Assembly (NCBI GenBank): GCA_024699855.1 | Contig: JAMPIQ010000017.1 | Location: 1 to 13,429 of the forward strand | DNA length: 13,429 nucleotides | Reading direction: 5' to 3' | Origin: Aphelenchoides besseyi | Taxonomy: Eukaryota > Nematoda > Chromadorea > Rhabditida > Aphelenchoididae | Shown: positions 6,829 to 13,429 of the stretch, in pieces | How the letters are laid out: every line of letters starts with the position of its first letter | Position numbering within the stretch: position 1 is the stretch's first letter | Notes under the pieces: generated by a model | What the model saw: the letters and a program-made list of their open reading frames with translations, nothing else | Databases searched by the model: none | What the model was told of the DNA's origin: nothing | Program-made: the position numbers and the translations under genes

Positions 6829-7940
6829 ATGACAGATGACCCTCAGACCCGACAAGACGCCAGAGATGCAGGGAACCGTCTCGTTGCTGGTCATGCTTCT
6901 GAAGATCCATTCGCGGCGGCGTTCAAAGCCACGCGTATGCCCATGCTCATCACCGATCCGCGTCAACCTGACAACCCGATTATCTTCTGTAATACGGCGT
7001 TCTCTAAGTTGACTGGCTATTCCAACGAGGAGCTAATCGGAAAGAACTGCCGTCTCCTTCAGGGACCGAATACCGATCCGAAAGCTGTGCAGAAGCTTCG
7101 CGAAGCCATTGCGGCAGAGCAGGATCTGTCAATCGACATCCTAAATTACCGGAAAGATGGATCAGAATTCTGGAACGCCCTCTTCGTCAGTCCGGTTCGG
7201 GATGCCTCAGGAACGGTCATCTATTTCTTTGCCTCGCAACTCGACTTCACAAATATCAAGAGCAAGGAAGCGAAGCTCGCCCAGGCACGTCATACCGCCG
7301 AAGAAGAAGTTGCGTTGCGAACCGCGGCTCTGACAGATGCTCTTCGAGCGAAAACGGCCTTGGTTCACGAGGTCGATCATAGGGTAAAAAACAACCTGCT
7401 GACGATTGCGTCGATCGTGAAACTTCAAGCGCGTATGACTGAGAATGATGTCGTTGAGCGAACACTCATGTCAGTGCTCAATCGGGTCGAAGCTCTAAGC
7501 ACGGTTCAGCGTAAAAACTCCTGAACGACGAAGAGGTCGGCTATTTCGACGTCGCAGATTTCGCAAACACCCTGATGCTTGACAAGATAGGTGCGCTTAA
7601 GCGCCCCGACATCCAGCTCACGACAGATCTTCACGAAGTCGTAGTCCCAGCGACTAAGGCATCTCCGCTGGCCCTGATCATAAACGAGCTCGTCGGCGAC
7701 GCTATCCGCAGGGGTCTGAGTGACGGCGGTGGCAAAATCCATCTCGAGATAAGGCGGCTGAACGGGCACTTCTTGATGCGGGTCATCGACACCGTTTCGC
7801 CAGTGGAGGTAGACAAAGAAGAGGAGGCTTTCAGCCAGAAGATGCTTGAGGCGTGTCTCCTGCAACTTCGCGCCAAGATGGACCGGAAGATTACCGGTCA
7901 CAAAACAGACGTCAGCGTCGAACTGTCGGTGAAAGACTGA
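6829..7940 (+). CDS. LOV-domain blue-light histidine kinase (HisKA_2), frameshifted
   Basis: This is a photoreceptor kinase of about 370 residues read over two frames. Residues ~25-142 are a LOV (PAS) domain: GKNCRLLQG carries the flavin-adduct Cys74, with FCNTAF, NYRKDGSEFWN and Gln137 in FASQLDFT, all expected for FMN binding. A coiled-coil linker follows (~145-178), then the HisKA_2 phospho-acceptor helix HEVDHRVKNNL (His184 the likely acceptor). The first frame stops at 7522-7524. A length error in the A-run at 7513-7517 (five A, where six or three would keep frame) leads into LLNDEEVGYFDVADF and on to TGA 7938-7940. The C-terminal ATPase domain is degenerate: the N-box reads NELVGDAIRR, with Asp where Asn is expected, and the glycine boxes are missing. 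AGGAA at 6819-6823 supports the start. It is the first gene of a signalling operon. Confidence 0.88.
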
Positions 7941-7951
7941 GAGGATTTGTC

Positions 7952-8398
7952 TTGAATATTCTGATTGTCGAGGACGAGGTCCTCCTGGCTATGGAGCTGG
8001 AAAGCGAAGTGGAAGATGCCGGCCATCATGTCGTCGGGACGGCCGCTGACAGCCGGGAAGCAATCGAACTCGCTGAAGCGACCTCGCCGCAATTTGCTTT
8101 TGTCGATATTCAGTTGCTCGACGGCCCGACAGGCATCGATGTCGGCCGCTACCTGTCGGAAAAAACAATACCCTTCGTTTTCGTGTCAGGTAATCTCAAG
8201 CGTATACCAGACGATTTTGCCGGAGGACTCGGGGCGATCGAGAAGCCTTACACAATGAACGGGTTGCAGAACGCCATGCAGTTTCTTCAAAGTTTTGTCG
8301 ATGGAGGCCCCACGTCCGTAGTTCCGCCGAGCCTTGTCCTTTCGCCCGCCGTCCTTGCGGCTCTAGCTTCACGATCAACTTCGCGTCCGCGCGGTTAA
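7952..8398 (+). CDS. Single-domain response regulator (receiver)
   Basis: This is a 148-residue CheY-like receiver with no output domain. It starts NILIVEDEVLL (acidic pocket), has the phospho-acceptor Asp52 in FAFVDIQL, the Ser79 switch in FVFVSGN, and the conserved Lys98 in IEKPY. A Pro/Ala-rich tail of about 30 residues follows. The start is a TTG at 7952-7954, the only codon that places the first strand correctly, with GAGAGGA upstream; it begins 11 bases after the LOV kinase stop. It probably takes phosphate from one or both kinases of the operon and passes it on or drains it, as LovR-type receivers do in LOV kinase systems. Partner choice is inferred. Confidence 0.88.
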   Translation: MNILIVEDEVLLAMELESEVEDAGHHVVGTAADSREAIELAEATSPQFAFVDIQLLDGPTGIDVGRYLSEKTIPFVFVSGNLKRIPDDFAGGLGAIEKPYTMNGLQNAMQFLQSFVDGGPTSVVPPSLVLSPAVLAALASRSTSRPRG

Positions 8399-8407
8399 GG
8401 AAACCCA

Positions 8408-10720
8408 GTGAGTTCACCATCGGAGCGCATCGGCGCTGTTCGAGATTCAGGTCTGCTTGAAGCTCCGGTTCAGTCGGAATTCCAGGACATTATCGAGGTC
8501 GTCAAAGCGGGGCTGAACTGTCCTGTGGCGCTTGTGTCGATACTCGATGAAGATCGTCAGGTTTTCATCGCTCACCTCGGCTTGCCGGAAAAATGGGCCG
8601 AGGCGGCTGAGACCCCCCTGACGCACTCATTCTGTCAACATGTCGTCCGCGATAAACAGCCTCTGATCATAGGTGACGCGACGATCCACGATCTTGTCCG
8701 GAACAATCTGGCCATCACGGATCTGGGCGTGATCTCCTACATGGGGGTTCCAGTTACGTTGCCGGACGGAATGGTGATCGGGGCGTTGGCTGCGATCGAT
8801 GGCGAGCCACGTAACTGGACGGAGAGCGAGCTCGAGTTGCTCAGTCGGATCGGCAAGCTGGTTTCGAACCAGATTGCCACTTTTCTATCCGAGCGTCGAT
8901 GGAGTTCGCTTTTCGAGCAGCTCGAGGAAGGCATTATCGTCGGCTCGGTTGTTCGGGATATCGATGGCAAGATCGTCGACTGGCGGTATGAAACGGTTAA
9001 TCCCGCTTGGAGTGAACTGGTAGGCTATCCTGACCAAAACGTGTCAGGCCGTACAATGTGTGAGATTTTCCCGAGTTTTGAACAGGAGTGGGTTTCCGAC
9101 GTCGCAGACGTGGTCGAAACCGGCCAGAATAAACGGTTTACCCGGAAAGTTGGCTCGCTTGGCCGCTGGTTCGATGGCTACGTACAAGCCACCGGTAATG
9201 ATAAGTTTGTCATCATCTTTGTCGAGGTGACAGACCGAATGCGGGCGCTGGAGGCACTTCAGGAGAGCGAGACAAAGCTGCGGCTCATCGTCGAGGGGGC
9301 GAAAGACTACACAATTCTGACAGTGGATAACGAGCACCGCATTACCAGCTGGTTTGGCGGGGCGCAGGAAACGTTTGGCTGGTCGGAAGCGGAGATGCTC
9401 GGCCGGCCGTTCGCAGAGCTCTTTACGAATGAGGATCGCGCGGCAGACGTTCCGGCTAGGGAAGTGCGGAAAGCCGCAGCAGAAGGCCTCGCAGTCGATC
9501 GGCGATGGCATCAGGCAGCGGACGGATCAAAGGTGTTTCTCGACGGAACCCTTCGCCCGCTTCCAAGCCGAGGTGCTTCACCGATTTCCGGGTTCATCAA
9601 GGTCGCACGGAATGCTACGGCGCAAAAAGTTGCGGAAGACCGACAGCTGGCATTTCTGGAGCTAGGTGACAAAATTCGTGAACTGGACGATGTCACAGAT
9701 GTAGCATTTGCCGCAGCCGAGATTATGGCGCGAAACCTGGCTGGCGCCACAAGAGCAGGCTACGGCCTTGTGGACCCGATTGCCGAGACCGTTGAAATGC
9801 TGCCAGACTGGCGAGCAGAAGGGGTCTCGACCGTCGCTGGCCTACATCAGTTTCGTAACTATGGATCATATATCGAGGATCTTAAGCGCGGCGAGACGGT
9901 GATTATCCCAGACGTGGAAAAAGATCCCCGGACGTCAGACTCGGCCGAGCTGTTTCATTCGATCGGAATCTCGGTTCTCGTCAATGTTCCGATCGTTGAG
10001 CACGGCGCGTTTGTGGGAGTTATGTTCGTTCACTACGACAGACCCCATCACTTCACGACGGAAGAGCGCGATTTTGTCCGCACAATTGCCGACCGAACGC
10101 GCGAAGCCATCTCCAGGATACTAGCCCAACAGGAACAGCAGGTGTTGAACCATGAGATCAGTCATCGCCTGAAGAATACGATGGCCATGGTCCAGGCGAT
10201 TGCAACGCAGACCTTGCGTCCGGTGACAGATCGAGGGCCAGTCGAGGCCTTTACCAACCGTCTCCACGCGCTCTCCAAAGCCCACGAGGTCCTTCTCGTG
10301 CAGGATTGGTCTTCCGCGCGTATGGAGGCCGTCATTGATTCTGTTTTGCGCCAGCTGTCACTACCCGACCGTTACTCGACGTCAGGTCAAGACTTGGAGC
10401 TTGGACCGCGCTCGGCTCTTTCTCTGGCTCTTTTGATGCATGAACTTGGCACCAACGCCCTGAAATATGGAGCATGGTCGAACGACGTGGGTACCGTTAC
10501 CGTTCGTTGGACAACGCAGGAGTGCAACGGAGATACTGCGCTTCTTCTTGAATGGAACGAGCATGATGGCCCCGCGGTGGTTACGCCATCAGGTAAAGGT
10601 TTTGGATCGAAACTCATCCGACTTGGATTGATGGGAACAGGCGGTGTCGAAATCAATTACGATCCGGAAGGATTGCGAGTGACGATGCAGGCATTGGTTT
10701 CGCAACTGAGGCACTCATGA
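8408..10720 (+). CDS. HWE-family sensor histidine kinase (GAF-PAS-PAS-GAF-HWE)
   Basis: This is a 770-residue soluble sensor kinase without membrane segments. Domains in order: GAF (~5-160, with VALVSILDEDRQVF and THSFCQHVV), PAS (~165-280, with VVRDIDGKIVDWRYE), PAS (~290-405, with ITSWFGGAQETFGWSEAEM), a second GAF (~425-570) and the HWE kinase core (~575-765). The core is intact: the acceptor His586 in NHEISHRLKNTMAMVQA, MHELGTNALKYGA with Asn683, the family-defining Trp-x-Glu in LEWNEHDGP (716-718), and the GFGSKLI glycine box. The start is GTG 8408 with TAAGGA just before it, overlapping the end of the preceding receiver gene. It is the only kinase of the operon with a complete catalytic domain. 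HWE kinases often feed the general stress response of alphaproteobacteria; the ligand of the GAF/PAS domains is unknown. Confidence 0.93.
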   Translation: MSSPSERIGAVRDSGLLEAPVQSEFQDIIEVVKAGLNCPVALVSILDEDRQVFIAHLGLPEKWAEAAETPLTHSFCQHVVRDKQPLIIGDATIHDLVRNNLAITDLGVISYMGVPVTLPDGMVIGALAAIDGEPRNWTESELELLSRIGKLVSNQIATFLSERRWSSLFEQLEEGIIVGSVVRDIDGKIVDWRYETVNPAWSELVGYPDQNVSGRTMCEIFPSFEQEWVSDVADVVETGQNKRFTRKVGSLGRWFDGYVQATGNDKFVIIFVEVTDRMRALEALQESETKLRLIVEGAKDYTILTVDNEHRITSWFGGAQETFGWSEAEMLGRPFAELFTNEDRAADVPAREVRKAAAEGLAVDRRWHQAADGSKVFLDGTLRPLPSRGASPISGFIKVARNATAQKVAEDRQLAFLELGDKIRELDDVTDVAFAAAEIMARNLAGATRAGYGLVDPIAETVEMLPDWRAEGVSTVAGLHQFRNYGSYIEDLKRGETVIIPDVEKDPRTSDSAELFHSIGISVLVNVPIVEHGAFVGVMFVHYDRPHHFTTEERDFVRTIADRTREAISRILAQQEQQVLNHEISHRLKNTMAMVQAIATQTLRPVTDRGPVEAFTNRLHALSKAHEVLLVQDWSSARMEAVIDSVLRQLSLPDRYSTSGQDLELGPRSALSLALLMHELGTNALKYGAWSNDVGTVTVRWTTQECNGDTALLLEWNEHDGPAVVTPSGKGFGSKLIRLGLMGTGGVEINYDPEGLRVTMQALVSQLRHS

Positions 10721-11107
10721 TGATGGCTGACATTACGAACAAAGCTGCGATCATCCTGGTAGTCGAAGACGAACCGCTGTTGCGCCTGGCTGCCGTCGAC
10801 CTCGTTGAGGCGGCAGGATATCAAGCGGTTGCCGCGGCAGATGCGACAGAAGCCGTGGCTATTCTGGAGGAACGCGACGATATTCGCATTGTGTTTACCG
10901 ACGTCGATATGCCGCGCGGCCTCGACGGCATGCGCCTTGCGGCGATCATTCGTGATAGGTGGCCGCCGATCAAGGTGATCGTTGTTTCTGGACATATCCA
11001 GGACCCTGGCGACCGGATTTCCTGCTGAAACGGTATTTTTCGCCAAGCCTTACCGGGAAGAGCAGATCGTCGAGACTATTAGGCAGCTGCTTCAACAGAA
11101 GGCGTAA
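10717..11107 (+). CDS. Single-domain response regulator, frameshifted near the 3' end
   Basis: This is a CheY-like receiver: IILVVEDEPLLRLAA, phospho-acceptor Asp62 in VFTDVDMP, the Ser91 switch in KVIVVSGH. The ATG at 10717 overlaps the stop of the HWE kinase (ATGA), implying translational coupling; ATGs at 10720 and 10723 are alternatives. The frame ends early at TGA 11026-11028, but the missing end continues one frame over as FPAETVFFAKPYREEQIVET, with the conserved Lys of the KPY motif, to TAA 11105-11107. One surplus C in CC at 11013-11014 explains this. Intact it would be about 129 residues. It is probably the cognate receiver of the adjacent HWE kinase. If the break is real, the product lacks the conserved Lys and last helix and should not signal. 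Confidence 0.85.
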
Positions 11108-11138
11108 TTCGATAAGAGCCAAGTTTGCCATGCACACA

Positions 11139-11477
11139 CTAGGCCAAAGCATGTCCGCCGATGTTCGTTAGCCATCTTGCAACGGTGGTGCCGAGTAATG
11201 CACCGACACCTGAACCGTCAGCAGGCCACTTTCCTACCTGCCGCGCAATGCACAGCAAAGTCGCATAAACGTCTGCTTTGAGGCTCGTCAACGGAAGCCG
11301 AACAACGGCGACTTCAATTCCGGCCGCCTTCAGTATATCGTGCACGGGTCGCCATGATGATCCATCCATCGTTGCGCAACGCACAAGAACGACGCTTGTC
11401 CGCGGCGGCGACTTCGTCAGCAAGGCCTTGATACTTGCTCGGATCGCGTGTGAGCGCGCGCAACTTGAATTGACCAT
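11139..11477 (-). pseudogene. Alpha/beta hydrolase remnant
   Basis: The minus-strand frame contains TSVVLVRCATMDGSSWRPVH followed by a PLTSLKADVYAT segment, which matches the N-terminal third of small alpha/beta hydrolases (usual form VVLVHGAFADGSSW, then PLTSL and an Asp-Val-Ala-Thr helix). The His-Gly oxyanion motif has become Arg-Cys, and the nucleophile region that should read like VGHSxGG is scrambled after about 11240. No catalytic Ser, Asp or His region follows. The recognisable part is about 11230-11400. This is true decay by substitution and rearrangement, not a single indel. Confidence 0.6.
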
Positions 11478-11504
11478 TGGCCTTCAGGGGACTGCCAATC
11501 GACG

Positions 11505-12065
11505 GCCTCGATGGCGCCTGCTGTACGAACCAGAAGACCATCCTGCACAAGAACCTCGAGGATCGGGTTCTGTCCTGCCTCCCCGCTGCGTTCTTCGGAA
11601 TGGGTTTATTCGACGACGTCGCCGGACAGGCGCGCCATAACCTCGCAGCGTCCATCAAGCACGAACCCGACGAGCGCGAGCAGATTTCCAGGGAGTTGAA
11701 AGCTGCCGAACAGGAACAGCGCCAGATCATCCAGCAGATCAGCGATCGTGCGGCCGAGGGGGCGGCCCCGTCTGGCTGCCCTTAACGATACGCTCGATAC
11801 GCTTGAGGAACGCCGTGCCGGCCTCGAGGCGCGGCTGAAGCAGGCGCCGGCGGAGGAAGATTTCGGGGAGAAGATCAAGAAGCTGAAGGCCGAGGTCAGC
11901 CCGGACGCCGTCGAGTTGGTCATCAACTCCGCCTTCTATTACCTACGCGAACACGCCGACACGGAGACGAAGCAGCCCTTCATGAACATCGTGCGCCAGT
12001 TCATCCAGAAGGTCGTCATCGGCAAGACCCCCGCCCATCAGCAGTCATCGCTTGAGGTCCAGTGA
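11505..12065 (+). pseudogene. Large serine recombinase remnant (C-terminal part)
   Basis: This is the C-terminal portion of a large serine recombinase (resolvase/invertase family with zinc ribbon and coiled coil). It begins at a piece of the zinc ribbon (ACCTNQKTI), then LEDRVLSCL, a long charged coiled coil (KHEPDEREQISRELKAAEQE), LNDTLDTLEERRAGLEARLK, and a final FMNIVRQFIQKVVIG. The catalytic N-terminal domain with its Ser is absent. A one-base excess in the G-run near 11755-11760 shifts the frame; with one G fewer the two halves join as RAAEGRPRLAAL. The remnant ends at TGA 12063-12065, directly before the IS element. It probably marks an old integrated element. Confidence 0.72.
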
Positions 12066-12067
12066 TC

Positions 12068-12109
12068 TGAACCCTTCAAACTGGACCGTTTTTGGTTAGA
12101 GTTTTCCGG
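12068..12109 (+). repeat. Left inverted repeat of the IS
   Basis: It begins TGAACC, then TGGACC, and ends TAGAGTTTTCCGG. The reverse complement of 13253-13298 shares all these blocks, the last of them as an exact 13-base match. The left copy is four bases shorter, with the length difference between TGAACC and TGGACC. Confidence 0.85.
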
Positions 12110-12143
12110 TGCATTTTCCTGGCTGGGAAAGGAACGGAAGACG

Positions 12144-12410
12144 ATGAAAGCATCACAGTTTTCGGACGCACAGAAGGCGTTCATTCTGAAGCAGGGTGAT
12201 GAAGGAGTGTCGGTTGCGGAGATCTGCCGGAAGGCGGGGATCAGCCAGGCGACCTATTTCAACTGGAAGAAAAAATACGCGGGCATGCTGCCGCCGGAGA
12301 TGAAGAAGCTGAAGCAACTCGAGGACGAGAATGCGCGGTTGAAGAAGATCGTCGCGGACCTGACGCTGGACCGTGAGATGTTGCAGGATGTCATTCGGCG
12401 AAAGCTCTAA
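12144..12410 (+). CDS. IS3-family transposase OrfA
   Basis: This 88-residue DNA-binding protein starts the transposase. A helix-turn-helix ([20 protein letters not shown], ~25-44) recognises the IS ends, and a leucine-zipper-like helix ([19 protein letters not shown], ~56-74) mediates multimerisation. It ends at TAA 12408-12410. A -1 slip at or before the CGAAAG at 12399-12404 would carry ribosomes into the orfB frame, which is open there, giving the OrfAB fusion transposase. Confidence 0.92.
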   Translation: MKASQFSDAQKAFILKQGDEGVSVAEICRKAGISQATYFNWKKKYAGMLPPEMKKLKQLEDENARLKKIVADLTLDREMLQDVIRRKL

Positions 12411-12430
12411 GGCCTGCTCGGAAACGCGAG

Positions 12431-13246
12431 ATGGTGAAAGGCATGTGCCGGGATTGGATGATCTCGATCCGGCGTGCCTGTGGGGCACTGAACTTCGATC
12501 GGTCGACCTACCATTACACCTCTCGCCGTGCCGATCAGGCCGGTCTGGAACGTCGTATTCGTGAGATCTGCGAGATACGTGTTCGCTACGGCTATCGTCG
12601 TGTGCATGTATTGTTGGAGCGCGAGGGTTGGGGGACCAACATCAAGCGAACCTATCGCATTTACAGAGACTTGGGCCTGCAACTGCGTAACAAGACGCCG
12701 AAGCGACGGGTCAAAGCCAAGCTGCGGGAAGATCGGCAAATGGCCGTTGGACCGAACGATGTCTGGGCGATGGACTTCGTTCACGACCAACTCGCGACCG
12801 GCAAGAAACTGCGGGTGCTCACGGTGGTCGACACCTTCTCGCGCTATGTGCCGGTGCTTGATCCACGTCACAGCTATCGAGGTGAAGATGTCGTGCAAAC
12901 CTTGGAACGGGTATGCCGGAAAGTTGGCTACCCGAAGACGATCCGTGTCGATCAGGGGACTGAGTTCGTGTCTCGCGATCTTGACCTTTGGGCCTACGCC
13001 AAAGGCGTCACCTTGGACTTCTCACGCCCGGGCAAGCCGACCGACAATGCGTTCATTGAAGCGTTCAATGGCCGCTTCCGCGCCGAATGTCTGAATCAGC
13101 ACTGGTTCCTGACCCTTGCGGATGCCCGCGAAAAGATGGAGGATTGGCGTATAGACTATAATGAGTTTCGGCCGCATGGTGCGATCGGCAATAAGGTACC
13201 GATCTCGCTGATGAAATCAGGAGGCTCAACCAGCCCGCCTCCCTGA
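12431..13246 (+). CDS. IS3-family transposase OrfB (DDE integrase core)
   Basis: This is the catalytic part of the transposase, 271 residues from ATG 12431; in the fusion it is read from about 12399 without stop ([12 protein letters not shown] leads in). An N-terminal helical region is followed by the rve integrase core: Asp115 in WAMDFVHD, Asp174 in VDQGTEF and Glu210 in [15 protein letters not shown], with 35 residues between the last two, as in IS3 elements. The C-terminal [12 protein letters not shown] is also typical. All catalytic residues are present and I see no break, so the copy could be functional. Confidence 0.93.
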   Translation: MVKGMCRDWMISIRRACGALNFDRSTYHYTSRRADQAGLERRIREICEIRVRYGYRRVHVLLEREGWGTNIKRTYRIYRDLGLQLRNKTPKRRVKAKLREDRQMAVGPNDVWAMDFVHDQLATGKKLRVLTVVDTFSRYVPVLDPRHSYRGEDVVQTLERVCRKVGYPKTIRVDQGTEFVSRDLDLWAYAKGVTLDFSRPGKPTDNAFIEAFNGRFRAECLNQHWFLTLADAREKMEDWRIDYNEFRPHGAIGNKVPISLMKSGGSTSPPP

Positions 13247-13252
13247 ATGAAG

Positions 13253-13298
13253 CCGGAAAACTCTAGCCTCAGATGGTCCAGAAACCTGGGGCGGTTCA
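13253..13298 (-). repeat. Right inverted repeat of the IS
   Basis: Read in reverse it starts TGAACCGCCCC, then TGGACC, and ends TAGAGTTTTCCGG, matching the left repeat in blocks. It marks the right boundary at CA 13297-13298; orfB ends seven bases before it. Confidence 0.85.
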
Positions 13299-13320
13299 AA
13301 AAAAGCCGAGGCTCTAATCG

Positions 13321-13349
13321 CAGCCGGATGAAACTTCAGTGGCAGGTCA
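13321..13349. repeat. Possible terminal repeat of another insertion sequence
   Basis: In reverse this reads TGACCTGCCACTGAAG and on to CATCCGGCTG. The TGACCTGCC start followed by a short conserved block resembles the ends of some other IS3-family elements in rhizobia, as far as I recall. If so, the intact IS has inserted close to or within another element. No transposase gene for it lies in the window. Confidence 0.25.
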
Positions 13350-13376
13350 CTTGCGTTGTGCTAGAGGATTTTGAGC

Positions 13377-13413
13377 AAAAAAAAAACAGCTCCGGGGTGG
13401 CCCAGAGCTGTTT
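13377..13413 (-). terminator. Rho-independent terminator of a minus-strand gene beyond the right edge
   Basis: AAACAGCTC at 13384-13392 pairs perfectly with GAGCTGTTT at 13405-13413 (9 bp, GC-rich 12-base interior). In the minus-strand transcript the stem is followed by ten U (A-run 13377-13386). This is a textbook intrinsic terminator for transcription coming from the right, so a minus-strand gene should end just outside the window. Confidence 0.85.
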
Positions 13414-13429
13414 GATATCATTTGTAAAT

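Larger units (their letters stand above)
12068..13298 (+). mobile_element. IS3-family insertion sequence (IS407-like group)
   Basis: This element of about 1,231 bp carries orfA and orfB in -1 register, ends TG...CA and is bounded by imperfect inverted repeats of 42 and 46 bases. The orfB sequence style ([33 protein letters not shown]) fits the IS407 group, which makes 4-bp target duplications. The flanking four bases differ (GATC left, AAAA right), so no duplication is visible. It looks intact and possibly active. Confidence 0.88.

Noticed and set aside
11314..11926. Long minus-strand frames over the recombinase remnant
   Set aside because: The plus strand carries recognisable recombinase sequence; the minus frames show only low-complexity Ser/Arg-rich translations.
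13307..13318. A 12-base match (CGAGGCTCTAAT) to 1244-1255 in the AT-rich flank
   Set aside because: Too short and unsupported by flanking similarity; treated as chance and not as a repeat linking the two ends.

Overview
The window joins two very different kinds of DNA. Bases 1 to about 1,990 are visibly AT-richer, with T-rich runs and only short open frames that match nothing I recognise. They look eukaryotic (animal-like), though the sequence alone does not fix a taxon. From about 1,990-2,005 to the end the DNA is GC-rich, densely coding and typical of alphaproteobacteria. A rhizobial (Rhizobium/Agrobacterium-like) source fits the LOV and HWE/HisKA_2 kinases, the DUF982 protein, the small heat shock gene behind a ROSE-type RNA thermometer, and the IS3-family element. 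The change of sequence type falls inside a LacI-family regulator gene, which has lost its DNA-binding half. The contig is therefore either a chimeric assembly (for example bacterial DNA in an animal genome project) or a real bacterial insertion in a eukaryotic genome.

Layout of the bacterial part: (i) 1998-2729, the sugar-binding C-terminal part of a LacI regulator; (ii) 2811-4761, a divergent aldo/keto reductase and LysR regulator pair, with three CGGACA/TGTCCG half-sites next to a good sigma-70-type promoter; (iii) about 4762-5229, a poorly coding gap; (iv) 5230-6544, three minus-strand genes: a small rhizobial-type protein, an Hsp20 chaperone with a ROSE-like leader, and a DUF982 protein behind two mutually exclusive hairpins; (v) 6829-11107, a plus-strand operon of a blue-light LOV histidine kinase, a single-domain response regulator, a GAF-PAS-PAS-GAF HWE kinase and a second single-domain response regulator; (vi) about 11139-12065, remnants of an alpha/beta hydrolase and of a large serine recombinase; (vii) 12068-13298, an apparently complete 1.23-kb IS3-family element with imperfect inverted repeats and no visible target duplication; (viii) a possible end of another IS and a strong terminator serving a minus-strand gene beyond the right edge.

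The operon in (v) is the most interesting biology. It holds a LOV photosensor with intact photochemistry residues and phospho-acceptor His but an eroded ATP-binding domain, next to an intact HWE kinase and two receivers. An EcfG-like promoter candidate lies upstream, which would fit light input to the alphaproteobacterial general stress response.

Five genes (aldo/keto reductase, LysR, LOV kinase, second response regulator, recombinase remnant) are each broken by a one-base length change in or beside a short homopolymer, while the rest of each protein is well preserved. That pattern points more to homopolymer sequencing error than to decay, except in the hydrolase and recombinase remnants, which have also lost real sequence.
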